Origin: an uncultured Acidimicrobiales bacterium
Lineage (GTDB): Bacteria > Actinomycetota > Acidimicrobiia > Acidimicrobiales > UBA10347
NCBI GenBank assembly: GCA_937942965.1
Contig: CALDGN010000114.1
Coordinates: 1-36,303, forward strand
DNA: 36,303 nt
Direction of reading: 5' to 3'
Shown: positions 27,201 through 32,825 of the stretch, piece after piece
How the letters are laid out: each line of letters begins with the position of its first letter
How positions within the stretch are numbered: position 1 is the stretch's first letter
Notes under the pieces: generated by a model
Databases searched by the model: none
What the model was told of the DNA's origin: nothing
Seen by the model: the letters and a program-made list of their open reading frames with translations, nothing else
Position numbers and translations under genes: made by a program

Positions 27201-30114
27201 TCGAGAGGGTGACACCAGGGTCGAGGTCGGGCGGCGTCGCCACCTCGACCTGAATCGTGACGGACTGACCGCTGGCCAGCACGGCGGCGGTCGGGGTGCA
27301 GGTGACGTCACCGCCGAGGGCGGCGGCGTCGTGGATGCAGGTGCCATCGCCTGCGGGCACGAAGGTTGCCGAGGTGAAGATGACCTCGGGCGGAAGGCTG
27401 TCGATGATGGATACGGCCGACGCGTCACTTGGTCCGTCGTTGCCCGCGATGATCGTGTAAATGAGCGGTGCGCCCGCCGCGATCGGTTCGACGTTGTCGG
27501 TCTTGGCGATCGTGAGCGCGACCTCGCGTGTGATCTCGACGAGGTGATCATCAGAGGCGCCGACCGCGTCCTCGGTCGCCGTGACCGAAGCGGTGTTGTT
27601 GATCGATTGTGGCGTCGTGTCCGACGGCACCAGCGCAGAGATCGTGACGGTCTGGCTCTCCCCCGCTCCGGGAAGCATGTCGGTGAGTTGGCAGGTGACG
27701 CCTTGTGGCGGCGCCGACAGGGTGCAGCCCGGCGACGAGGTTGCCGCATCGAAGACGAGCGGCAGTGGCAAGTTGTCGGTGATGACCGGAGCGGTCGCAA
27801 CCGATGGGCCGTTGTTCGACACCTCGACGGTGAAGCTGACGATCTCGCCCGCATTGATCGTGGCGGGGCCGGTCTTGTCGATCGCAAGGTCGGCGACTCG
27901 AGCGACCGGGTTGTTCACCGCGGACTGGTTGTTGTTCGGGTTGGTCTCGGGCGTGTCGGTTGTGACGGAGGAAGCATTGTTGAGCTCCGCGCCATCGGCG
28001 AGCGTCGGATCGCTGAGCACATCGATGGTGATGATGACGGTCTCGCCCGCAGCAAGCGTGCCGAGGTCACAGGTAAGGAGCGCGGCACCGGAGCACGTCG
28101 AACCGTTGTTCGGAGTGGCCGACACCAGCGTGACACCCGCGGGGAGCACGTCGGAGACGATCGTGCTTTGACCGGTCGATGGGCCGGTGTTCTGGACGGT
28201 GAGGGTGTAGGTGATCGGCACACCAGCGTTCAGGATCCCGGACGGGCCGGTCTTGACGATCGACACATCGGTCGAGCGGACGATCTCGGTCGTCTCGCTT
28301 GCGTCGTTGTTGGTGTCGTCGGGATCGACGGTGTCGCTCGCAACCGAGGCCGTGTTGGTCACCGTGGTGGCGGCAGCATCGGCATCGACGAGCACGGTGA
28401 TCGCAACCGAGTCGGTGCCGCCCGACGCGAGCGGAGAAGCCAACGTGCAGGTGACATCTTGACCCGCTGCAGAACAGCCAGGTCCGGACACGAAGCTCAG
28501 GCCGGTCGGCAGCGTGTCGGTGACGACAGGATTGACGGCCGGCGAGGGTCCGTCGTTGCGAACCTCGACCGTGTAGACGACCTGGTCGCCAGCGGTGACG
28601 GGGTCGACGTCGTCGGTCTTCGAGACGAGCACGAGTTCTGCTGCGGCAACGACGTCGATATCAGCGGAGCCACTGCCGGTGAACGGGTCGCCGGTCGTGG
28701 CTGAGTCGTAGTCGACGAACGCCTCGTTGGTGATCGTCGAGAACTCGGTGCCCGCGTCAACGGTCACGTCGAAGCTCAATGAGTAGGACTCGCCCACGCC
28801 GAGGGTCCCAAGGTCGAAGATGACTTCGCCGGCGACGATTTCGCCCGCGTCTCCATCGACATCATCGGTCTGCGGACCGGTCGGCAAGGTCGGGTGGCTA
28901 TCGAGCGTCAAGCTGTTGTCGACGTAGGTCGTACCCGCGGGCACGACGTCGGTGAGGACAGAGTTCGCCGCCGGGTCGAGGCCGAGGTTCGACGAGCTGA
29001 CCGTGTAGGTGATGACGTCGCCGGGGACGATGTCGCCACCGTTGACGTCGACGGCGGTCTTTTCGAGATCGGTGTCGAGGTCGGGAACGAAGATGTCGAT
29101 GGCGGTAGCCACGACGCCGACGTAGTACCAGTCGCCGGCCGAGGTGTAGTTGACGGTGGCCGCCGACTGGCTGTTCGCGAGCAGGCCGGTGACGTCAGTG
29201 CGAGCGATGTCGAAGCCGAGCTGGTCGACATAGTTCGGCGACTTGTCGTTGAACAGCGCGCCGTCCTTAGAGATACGACTGTTGAAGAAGTTGCCCGCGG
29301 GGTGGGCACCGTCGCTGAGCACGGACCCTTCGAACAGCATTTGGTCACCGCTGTAGCGCTCGTCGCCTTCGTAGACGACCTGGGTGACCTTGGCGGTCAC
29401 GGGACCGACCACGGGCGTGGTGAACCCGTCGACCGTGATCTCGACCGGGTTGCTTGAGTTGACGCGTGCGAAGCCATCGAAGACGGTCAGGTTGCGGAAC
29501 GGCTGCGTCGTGTCTTCGTAGACCACGATCATCGACCAGCCGGCGTGACGTCCGCCGCCCGTCTCGGCCTGGACGTTTCCGAGGAAGTACTCGCCGTTCC
29601 CGGCCGCTTGCACCTCGGAGGTGGCGTCGTAGAACGCTTGGTAGTTCGCGCCGCCATCACTGTCGACCACTCCTGCGGTCACGGTCTGATAGCTCCCGCC
29701 GGGAACTTGCAAGAGCGCCTGGTTGCGGGCACCGTCGCTGCTTCGGGCACCCCAGTACAAGCCGGCGAAGAGCACGTTCGCACCTGCGGGCAGCGAGAGT
29801 GTCGACGCGGACGAGTTGAAGGTCGAACCATCGACGTCCTGGTCGACGTAGATCATCGAGTAGTTGTTGTTCGCCTGGTTGTTGCCGCTGGTTTGGGTGG
29901 TGGCGCAGTCGCCGCCGGGCGGGCAGGTCAACAAGGTGTTACCGATGAAGTCGATGTCGCCTCGAACGTTGGTGCCGAACCGTTCGGCGGGCGCGTCGTA
30001 AAGCTGGGCGGCGGCTTGGTCAGCGGGGCCAACGAACGTGAGGGTTGCGAGCATCGAGCACGCGAGGAACGCCACGACAGCGGTTCGGATCGTGCGCGAG
30101 GAGAAACTCGGCAT
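15196..30114 (-). CDS. Giant LAxTG-anchored surface protein with 36 DUF11 repeats
   Basis: A 4,972-residue secreted protein of roughly half a megadalton. Order: signal peptide (1-36, cleavage near QAAA-QL); N-terminal module (~37-346) with LFAGLYWGARSSD and GWSMIVVYED; 36 tandem DUF11 Ig-like domains (~347-4895, mean ~126 residues); Pro-rich spacer; sorting signal LALTG (4934-4938), hydrophobic helix and RRRRR (4963-4967). Each domain has a YTIVVTNNGPS-type first strand, DTLPAGV and a C-terminal NTATV plus DPDPGNN-like linker. Most carry two cysteines, probably a disulfide. The start ATG 30114 has an AGGGAG site; a TTG at 30174 is less likely. Class E sortases recognise LAxTG, so covalent wall attachment is inferred. 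The likely role is adhesion or a surface stalk; no ligand-binding domain is recognised. Confidence 0.93.
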   Translation of the reverse strand: MPSFSSRTIRTAVVAFLACSMLATLTFVGPADQAAAQLYDAPAERFGTNVRGDIDFIGNTLLTCPPGGDCATTQTSGNNQANNNYSMIYVDQDVDGSTFNSSASTLSLPAGANVLFAGLYWGARSSDGARNQALLQVPGGSYQTVTAGVVDSDGGANYQAFYDATSEVQAAGNGEYFLGNVQAETGGGRHAGWSMIVVYEDTTQPFRNLTVFDGFARVNSSNPVEITVDGFTTPVVGPVTAKVTQVVYEGDERYSGDQMLFEGSVLSDGAHPAGNFFNSRISKDGALFNDKSPNYVDQLGFDIARTDVTGLLANSQSAATVNYTSAGDWYYVGVVATAIDIFVPDLDTDLEKTAVDVNGGDIVPGDVITYTVSSSNLGLDPAANSVLTDVVPAGTTYVDNSLTLDSHPTLPTGPQTDDVDGDAGEIVAGEVIFDLGTLGVGESYSLSFDVTVDAGTEFSTITNEAFVDYDSATTGDPFTGSGSADIDVVAAAELVLVSKTDDVDPVTAGDQVVYTVEVRNDGPSPAVNPVVTDTLPTGLSFVSGPGCSAAGQDVTCTLASPLASGGTDSVAITVLVDADAAATTVTNTASVASDTVDPDDTNNDASETTEIVRSTDVSIVKTGPSGILNAGVPITYTLTVQNTGPSTGQSTIVSDVLPAGVTLVSATPNNGSTCSGAALLTCDLGTLAAGETVIITIDVLSDPTLADGAELNNASSVTTDTPETNPNNNQSAVNNPVARVADLAIDKTGPATINAGEIVSFTVEVSNNGPSVATAPVITDNLPLPLVFDAATSSPGCTLSAPPQGVTCQLTDMLPGAGESQTVTISALVPSDTTPQSINNTASVTATEDAVGASDDHLVEITREVALTIAKTDNVEPIAAGAPLIYTIIAGNDGPSDASAVSIIDSLPPEVIFTSATFVPAGDGTCIHDAAALGGDVTCTPTAAVLASGQSVTIQVEVATPPDLDPGVTLSNTATVTATEDPVGATAVETTNSINEVNLSIGKIVTPSPVRAGEDVTYTVTFLNEGPSDADNAQIVDTLPAEVSHVSSTSPDGVCSHDGSLAGGDVTCTFGTIAPNQTVTVTIVATVDASTPDDSLATNTVSGTADAATEVTGDAVVNVQREADLAIVKTVAPDPVVAGQNLTYTLTVDNLGPSDATTAAVLDPLPAGLTVVSLPAGCTDAAGTITCDLGIIEASTTEILTIEVTVDASVQPGIDLLPNTATVSADEPDPDPGNNESTVPVDVTADVGLSLTKVDNVDPVTAGELVIYTLEAGNAGPSDADGVTITDTPPAGLTFDPLNSSANCVDNAGTIECDLGLIAPGGTDSVNLAFTVDAAAPDGTVTNSATVTSDEDAVGVAATEDTTIERRADTAVVKTASPEPVVPGTPITYTFVVSNNGPSTAANTQLVDVLPSSLAFVSVDDANCSHDGALAGGTLTCTLGDLAPDAEVTIVVEADVDDATTASIANTATVSSDTADPNTDNDSSTTDTPVTPQADVSITKTDLADPVVAGQSIGWTLQVDNAGPSASANTIVTDTLPAQVSFSSASGASCTHDGAAFGGLLTCDLATLGAGEGVTITINGTVDAETTSVFAVNEASVTTDTTDTDPANNDANESTAIEADANLSLSKTATPNPVVAGEQVTYTITISNSGPSAAQAVNVNDALPTGVRYNSTTVISGPATCNHDGAADGGTLACGYGTMSPGETRTVEVLVDVLPNATGTVTNNAVASSPTDPTPPSASAPVTVNTSADLVMTEKTHDVNPAIAGQGLVWTIAIRNDGPSDAVNAEITDLLPSGVTYDDAGSTAACSEAAGTVTCPVGTLAPGETASVEIAVVVDPGELGPIDNTASTSSSTTDPDPGNNSESESTTIEQQSQVSLVKTSSPDPVVAGEQITYTIVAENGGPSIAANAVLTDPLPTGTEFVSAPGCTEAAGLVTCALGDLAVDVPVTVTITVDTDPALFDGSAIVNVASIDWDGNGDPVNAPTSTDVIREADLAITKVDRENEVAAGTDIVWDLTVTNNGSSDATNVVVTDTLPPDTTFNAAASSAECSAAGVVVTCLLPAVTVDTPGALVIAATVDSLVAPGTVLTNEASVSADETDPISGNNTDTEDTVITQVNDLAIAKSATPEPVVAGEQVTWTITVSNNGPSNATNITIQDQLPAGVTFAGGEFTCNDLPNGAPAALVTCTIPGVAAGDSVDLTIVGDIDANLVGGDTFENSVAITGYDGTDPNLDNNDAIAPSTIDRNAGLMLTKSAAPASVVAGEDITWTLTLTNDGPSSASSVTLTDALPAGVTFVSLDVVSGVADCAEAAGTINCDVGTAPTRSLNVGDTVVVEVVATTDADLADGASIDNTANAASPDDADGAEGASSTPVTRSADVSVTKTALPDPVVAGETVDYLITVENAGPSEATNVVVNDTLPAGVTWASGDCTPNGQTVECSAGTIAADGSAVFSFTANVAFDLADGAQVTNNAVVTATETDPNPDNDDDSATSNIDREADLSIVKDDGDATVTAGEIVSYTMTVANAGPSQASGIEVTDAVPANTTFDVDASTPGCSVAAGIVTCPVAGPIDPGDDGSVIIAFVVDDDLAPGSTITNTASVAGNETDPVTGNDTDGDTTPVVTSADVSIIKDSVETTAVAGSTLTWTLAVTNAGPSQAADVQVTDSLPAGLTVLNVDRAECDNSVSCTFPTLDVGETIDIAIETAVDSNQTDALFNDASVTSSTPDPDPTDNISPEVEVPVGLVADLVIEKSSAPDPVVPGAPITYTIVVTNNGPSDVVGASMTDTTPPEVVEPTASCAVDVADGTCVETTIFPETSFAIDLVAGASATITIEGTVDPAAVAGFVNTANVTAPVGVTDPDLTNNTDDDGDPGTPSVVTDLRVVKTSTPDPATAGEAISYEIVVTNDGPSRAVGASITDPLPDAVLSPSLSCTVAPEDGTCSAALNGSVIEGVFSLDPGASLTIAVDGTVDASATGTLSNTATVVPGPNASDPTPGNNSSTDTNPLDTEADLSVTKTADAARVTAGETISWTVVVGNAGPSMAVDVEVTDTLPAGLTLVSEPANCTNGVCDIDAIDPGEMVELAFETLVAADVTGSITNAVTVTSATTDPVPANNNDETPAVPVDVITDLSIVKTSAPDPLISGESITYTLVVANEGPSDAVGAVVSDPVPAAVLGATATCALVPAGTSCTIDSSDPAEATLDIPVGSSVRVQVTGTIDPAFEGALTNTASVAPGPGATDPDDGDDTSTNVNPSLGEADLSITKTSTPDPIVAGEGITYELVVTNGGPSSVSGAVVRDVLPAEVSGAAATCAAVAPNTCSAAAVAGVVDASVSLAPGASATITIDGTVAADATGTLTNTATVEPPAGVTDPNPANDEATDEATLTAIADVYVTKSANASVAVAGENVSWTITVGNNGPSTATDIVVTDSLPAGLTLVAEPANCADGVCSIASLAPGQEVEIVLETAIDSDITDPITNQVVVEAATPDPEPGNDADSTDPLPIDVVTDLALVKTSAPDPLVAGEEIVYTIVVTNNGPSDSIGATVTDDVPEDVLGAIARCADVVAAAACTVDSQDPAAFTLDIPAGVSVSVEIAGTIDPASDGSLENTASVAAGPNDTDPTPGNNTDTNINPSIGEADLSIVKTSTPAPVVAGEGITYEIVVTNSGPSAVSGATVTDVLPSEISGVSVSCAAVAPDTCSATADAGVVDAMLSLAPGASATITVDGTVDPSLTGTLTNTATVEPPAGVTDPNPDNDESTDETTVTAIADVYVTKSADAATVTAGETLSWTITVGNNGPSTATDVVVSDALPAGVTLVSEPANCTDGVCSVASLAPGQELEIVLETAVAPSVTDPITNQVTVVAATPDPDSGNDVDATDPVPVDVVTDLALIKTSAPDPLVAGEEIIYTLVVTNNGPSDSVSASVIDAVPADVLGAVARCVDVVASAACTVVSSDPAEFTLDIPSGASVTIEIAGTIDPASDGSLENTATVTPGPNDTDPTLANNSDTNVNPSVGEADLSITKTVIGDVVAGETVTYEIVVTNDGPSLADGAIVTDVLPAALSDASASCAVAAPDTCSADVVAQTVTATVALAPGASATITVEALLDDAATGTLANTATVEPPIGVTDPDLTDDSATDETPVTLSADLSVRKNALADSVVAGETLSWRVTVANAGPSTATGIEVTDTLPAGVTLVAEPANCTDGVCSIASLAPGQEIDLVFETLVDSSTTGSLVNEASVTADTPDPDLTNDSTATEPVPVTLVTDLALAKSSTPDPLISGEAIVYTIAVTNNGPSDAVGATVTDPVPAAVLDAIASCADVAAGAACSVDGSDPAAFTLDIPAGSTVSVQVAGTIDPAFDGALENTATVVVGPGATDPAPGNNSDTNVNPSLGETDLTVTKSSSPDVLVPGEAVTYTVTVTNDGPSQANGVRVLDLVPAAVLAPSASCATDAPNACTTEVNGAEVTASADLAPGASATITISGTIDPTVAGDITNTATVTPPTGFTDPDLTGNTATDVAPTAPSADLVVEKRPAVTEVLGGDTMTWTVVVRNDGPSDAVGVELTDALPAGLSLSDEPELCSGGVCQLGTIAAGTSVALEFETVVDGNAPSPLVNRATATSPTDDPDPTNNEGTSVEVPVIRSTDLSVTKTSAPNPATAGQPIVYTITVTNDGPSDAVGATIIDTIPEAITDVSVACGALPAAGACAVEIVDGQVLGTVDLASGTSVTIVLDATVRSSATDGVANTVQVEPGPNAVDPAPGDNTAIDTNATLGEVDLAIDVTVSDEVPEVGDTISWELVITNNGPSDVSNAQVFDQLPEGVSQVSWVCGEIVGLAGCGDGDGDGGLDLSLDLTAGSSITIVVNAVVTSPDAELTYVVSVTPPAGIIDVAPADNEDEVTVVTPPPLTPAVPRAVPLEFPNITNAPDTDAPPNPQVADEAPPTSLALTGGQANLAIAISSLFFLAGGALVINDRRRRRDDEVS
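15199..15315 (-). other. C-terminal sorting signal (LALTG, TM helix, RRRRR)
   Basis: Codons 4934-4972 of the giant gene. LALTG is encoded at 15301-15315, followed by GQANLAIAISSLFFLAGGALVI and then NDRRRRRDDEVS. This is the tripartite layout of sortase substrates, and L-A-x-T-G is the motif preferred by class E sortases of high-GC Gram-positives. No sortase gene is in the window. Confidence 0.85.
15432..22251 (-). repeat. Six-fold super-repeat of a three-domain (A-B-C) DUF11 unit
   Basis: Domains 19-36 of the giant protein repeat with a period of three. Unit starts, aligned on the ADL/ADV codon of the A domain, are 22251, 21099, 19965, 18831, 17700 and 16566, giving spacings of 1152, 1134, 1134, 1131 and 1134 bp, and the last unit ends near 15432. 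A domains carry LVSEPANC-x(2)-GVC, B domains TDLALVKTSAPDP with VPAAVLGA and NPS, C domains GEADLSITKTSTPDP with VEPPAGVTDP. The first unit (19-21) is the most diverged. Confidence 0.9.
22252..29076 (-). repeat. N-terminal half of the DUF11 array (domains 1-18)
   Basis: Eighteen tandem DUF11 domains without the strong three-domain period of the C-terminal half. Domain 1 (from 29076) is diverged (SSNLGLDPA instead of NNGPS). Domains 5, 6, 9, 10 and 11 share an insertion of the form C-x-HD-x(4)-GG-x(2,3)-C. Domains 2, 5 and 8 share the K-x-D-(D/N)-V-(D/E)-P opening. Confidence 0.85.
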
Positions 30115-30176
30115 TGGGGGCTCCCTGGTGTGGTCGTGCAGGGTTGCAATTGCATGGCGCGAGGAGGGTCGCAAAT

Positions 30177-30191
30177 GTTGACAAAGTCAAC
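30177..30191. promoter_or_regulatory. GTTGAC-AAA-GTCAAC operator-like dyad upstream of the giant gene
   Basis: A perfect 6+6 inverted repeat with a 3-bp centre, set in a strikingly AT-rich patch (30165-30205) and followed by another AAAGTCAA (30193-30200). It is 62 bp upstream of the giant gene's ATG, where a promoter or operator is expected. A further 10-bp palindrome, TGCAATTGCA, lies at 30145-30154. I cannot name the binding protein. Confidence 0.5.
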
Positions 30192-30307
30192 AAAAGTCAA
30201 GAGTAGTGCGCAGTGAGCCCGCTATTCGGATTCTGCAACATCCGTCTCAACCACACACAGTGTGCACATGAGCGCGCAGAATGACCACATCTTGGGGAAG
30301 TTTGCTT

Positions 30308-30321
30308 AGGCGGCGTCGCCT
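30308..30321 (-). terminator. Short hairpin after the lipase-GDPD gene
   Basis: AGGCG/CGCCT arms with a 4-nt loop, 6 nt past the stop of the gene at 30328-32586, without a U-tract. It may be a weak terminator, leaving some read-through into the giant gene possible. Confidence 0.3.
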
Positions 30322-30327
30322 GTTGTC

Positions 30328-32586
30328 CTAGTTCTTGGCCGCCACCATCTGCTCGGGGCGCCCGGCGATCACACCGTCAGCACCACGCCCGATCAGCTCG
30401 CGATAGAACGCTTCGTTCTCTTGCGACGCAGCGTCGTCGGGCCATACCCAGACCTCGAGACCTTGCTCGTGGGCGGTCGCGATCCGCTCCGCCGTCGCGA
30501 CCTCGAGGCCTTGCGCAAACGGCGGGATCTGCACGATGCGGAAATGCTCTTCGAGTTCGGTGCCGAGCAGCACCCATTCCGTCAGCCGGTCGAGACCGGG
30601 ACTCACGTCGACGGTCGGCGCCAGTTCGTGGAAGCGGTCGACGATGCCGTCATCGAACGACACAACCACGGTCGAGTCGAGGCGACCGAGATCGGTGAGC
30701 TCGACAGCGAGCGCCTCAGCCACGGCAAGTGCTTGGTCACCCTCGCCCTTGATCTCGATGTCGAGTGGGAGCGCAGGGAATCGCTCTGCGACCTCGCGCA
30801 GCGTTGCGACCGAGAAGTCATCAGCTGAGTAGCCGTTCGGTGGTTCCTTGTCGCCGGTGCGGACACCTCGCCACAGGTAGTCGGCATCGGGGAGGTCCCG
30901 GCATGGCCAACACGCAGGCGAGAACCAGTACGCATTGTCGAGCTGGTCCAGTTCCTCGTACGTCAGATCTGCGATCAGCCCAGTGCTATTCGTCGTGCCG
31001 TCAACGGTGAGGTCGTGCTGCACGACGACGACGCCATCAGCGGTGGTCAACACGTCGAGTTCGAGGACGTCAACGCCCGCGGCGACCGCTTCGCCGTAGG
31101 CGAACAGGGTCGAGTGCGGCGCGGCTTGATCGCCACCGGCGTGCGCGATCGCGAGCACGTCGTCGCGGGCCAGCAGGTCATCGATCGAGGCGGCTTCGCC
31201 TTGGCCGGACTCGGTACACCCATCGACGGCTGGCTCACCGGCAAAGCGCCCGTTGAAGAACCGAAGCAGATCCGGAATGGCCGCCCCGGTCGTCAGCACG
31301 CCTGCGTGGCTCTGCCCGGGATAGACGATGCGCTCGGTCGCTGCCTGATCATCGAATGCACAGAGCTGCGAGAAGAGGGTCGCCGACGTTTCAACCGGGA
31401 TCTGCTCGTCCTCGCCGCCGTGGATGATCAGCAGCGGCTGGAGCACGGGCAACTGATTCGTGTCCTGGGCTTCGATGGCGGGACCCCACGTCGGCAGGGC
31501 GAATGGATCATCGACCTTGGTGATCTCTTCGTACGCCAGGCCGTTGTAGACGTCGAAGATCTCGCCGGTGCAGCCGGTCTCGACCACGTCGAGCTGGGCG
31601 AGCGCCGAGTCGGTGAAGACCTCGCTCAAGTCGATATCGGGATACGCAGCGGCGAGGCCAGCTGACGTCATCACCAGGTAGCCCTGGAAGTCACCGCCGA
31701 CCAGCGAGTCGCCCAGGTCGCTCATCTGCGACGGCGGTGCGCCAGCGACGGTGCCGATGAGTTCGAGCTCTGGCGCATAGGTCGGTTGCAGCTGCGCGGT
31801 GAACATCGCCGCATGCCCGCCTTGAGAGTGACCGAACGCGATCCATTCGGTCGTCACGGGAAGATCCATCTGTTGGACGGCCCGCACTGAGTCGAGCACC
31901 GAGTGCGCTTCGCTGGCACCAACGACGTAGGGATGCGTGCCGGGCGTGCCGAGACCCTCGTAGTCAGTGGCCACGACGGCGAAGCCGAAGCTGGTGAGGG
32001 CGTCGGCGAGCTGGTCGCCTTCGGCATTGATGCTGGGCGCACACGTGTCACCGAGACCCGTCGTGCCGTGGGCCCAGGCGATGAGGGGCCAGCCCCCGGC
32101 CGGCGCTTCGCCGGCGGGAAGGCGAACGAACCCGGACACGGCGACGTTGTCGCCGATCGCGGAGGTCGAGTGATAGAGGATGCGGGCACCTTCACCCGTG
32201 TCGAGAGCGAGCGGTTCGACATCGATCAGCTCACCAGGCGCTCCTGCCGGGAGCGGCTGAGGGACTTCGAGCTCGCCGGGCGCGTCGTAGGAAGCGGCGC
32301 TCGTCGAGCCGTCACTGGAACTGCTCTCGTCGGCCACATCGGAGTCGGTGTCGCTCGACACATCTGCGCTCTCGTCCGATGCGCTCGCTGCCTCTTCGGA
32401 AGTGGCGTCCTCGGTACCAGCTTCGGTCGCTTCGTCGGCGACTTCTTCCGCAGTGGCTTCGGGGTCCGCCACGGGCTCGGAAGTTTCGCCGCTCGAGCCG
32501 CACGCGGCGGTGAACAGTACGACGGCGAGCACGAGCCAACCGGCTCGAGTCACGGTCAAGAAGCGAGCGCCCAGGGGATGCGACAT
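30328..32586 (-). CDS. Lipoprotein: secretory-lipase-like alpha/beta hydrolase fused to GDPD
   Basis: A 752-residue protein with a lipoprotein signal (FTAAC, acylated C29) and a low-complexity acidic Ser/Glu/Asp/Ala linker (~30-100). Residues ~105-450 are an alpha/beta hydrolase of the secretory lipase (LIP) type: nucleophile S254 in GHSQGG, D393 in HGGEDEQIP and H427 in GQSHAG. Residues ~470-750 are a glycerophosphodiester phosphodiesterase: H482 (AHAGGDQAAPHST, where the usual HRG is HAG), E509/D511 (LELDV), H524 (QHD) and DIEIKG. The two activities would release fatty acids and then glycerol 3-phosphate from lipids outside the cell. ATG start at 32586. The giant surface-protein gene follows on the same strand after 213 bp. 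Domain calls are solid; coupled phospholipid breakdown is inference. Confidence 0.87.
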   Translation of the reverse strand: MSHPLGARFLTVTRAGWLVLAVVLFTAACGSSGETSEPVADPEATAEEVADEATEAGTEDATSEEAASASDESADVSSDTDSDVADESSSSDGSTSAASYDAPGELEVPQPLPAGAPGELIDVEPLALDTGEGARILYHSTSAIGDNVAVSGFVRLPAGEAPAGGWPLIAWAHGTTGLGDTCAPSINAEGDQLADALTSFGFAVVATDYEGLGTPGTHPYVVGASEAHSVLDSVRAVQQMDLPVTTEWIAFGHSQGGHAAMFTAQLQPTYAPELELIGTVAGAPPSQMSDLGDSLVGGDFQGYLVMTSAGLAAAYPDIDLSEVFTDSALAQLDVVETGCTGEIFDVYNGLAYEEITKVDDPFALPTWGPAIEAQDTNQLPVLQPLLIIHGGEDEQIPVETSATLFSQLCAFDDQAATERIVYPGQSHAGVLTTGAAIPDLLRFFNGRFAGEPAVDGCTESGQGEAASIDDLLARDDVLAIAHAGGDQAAPHSTLFAYGEAVAAGVDVLELDVLTTADGVVVVQHDLTVDGTTNSTGLIADLTYEELDQLDNAYWFSPACWPCRDLPDADYLWRGVRTGDKEPPNGYSADDFSVATLREVAERFPALPLDIEIKGEGDQALAVAEALAVELTDLGRLDSTVVVSFDDGIVDRFHELAPTVDVSPGLDRLTEWVLLGTELEEHFRIVQIPPFAQGLEVATAERIATAHEQGLEVWVWPDDAASQENEAFYRELIGRGADGVIAGRPEQMVAAKN

Positions 32587-32760
32587 GCCCCGAAGCTAGC
32601 CCCGTATTGCGGAACGATGACGATCGGTGCAACGGGGAAGATGCGCTGGCGCCCCCGGGTTTCCCTTGCCTAACGAGCCCGTTTCTTGCCGGTGGTTCCC
32701 CTCCCTCTGTCATCGGCTGGAAACGGCGCCTCGTGCTCGGCCCACCCGACAACGTTCTGG

Positions 32761-32793
32761 GGCACCCGGTCCATGGCAGAGGGTCCGGGTGCC
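32761..32793 (-). terminator. Hairpin downstream of the nitrobindin gene
   Basis: GGCACCCGG (32761-32769) and CCGGGTGCC (32785-32793) form a perfect 9-bp stem with a 15-nt loop, 32 nt past the stop of the minus-strand nitrobindin gene. No U-tract. It probably ends that transcript before the lipase-GDPD promoter; I see nothing else in 32587-32825. Confidence 0.55.
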
Positions 32794-32825
32794 TCAACTA
32801 TTTGGCCAGCACCTTGGCGCTGCGC

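Noticed and set aside
25837..28704. 955-codon plus-strand open frame, and dozens of other long frames opposite the giant gene
   Set aside because: They lie antisense to the DUF11 array, give Arg/Asp/Gly-rich sequence with no domain, and arise from the GC-rich repeats in register.
30115..30174. Longer start (TTG at 30174) for the giant gene
   Set aside because: It would add 20 residues before a signal peptide that already begins correctly at ATG 30114 with its own ribosome-binding site.
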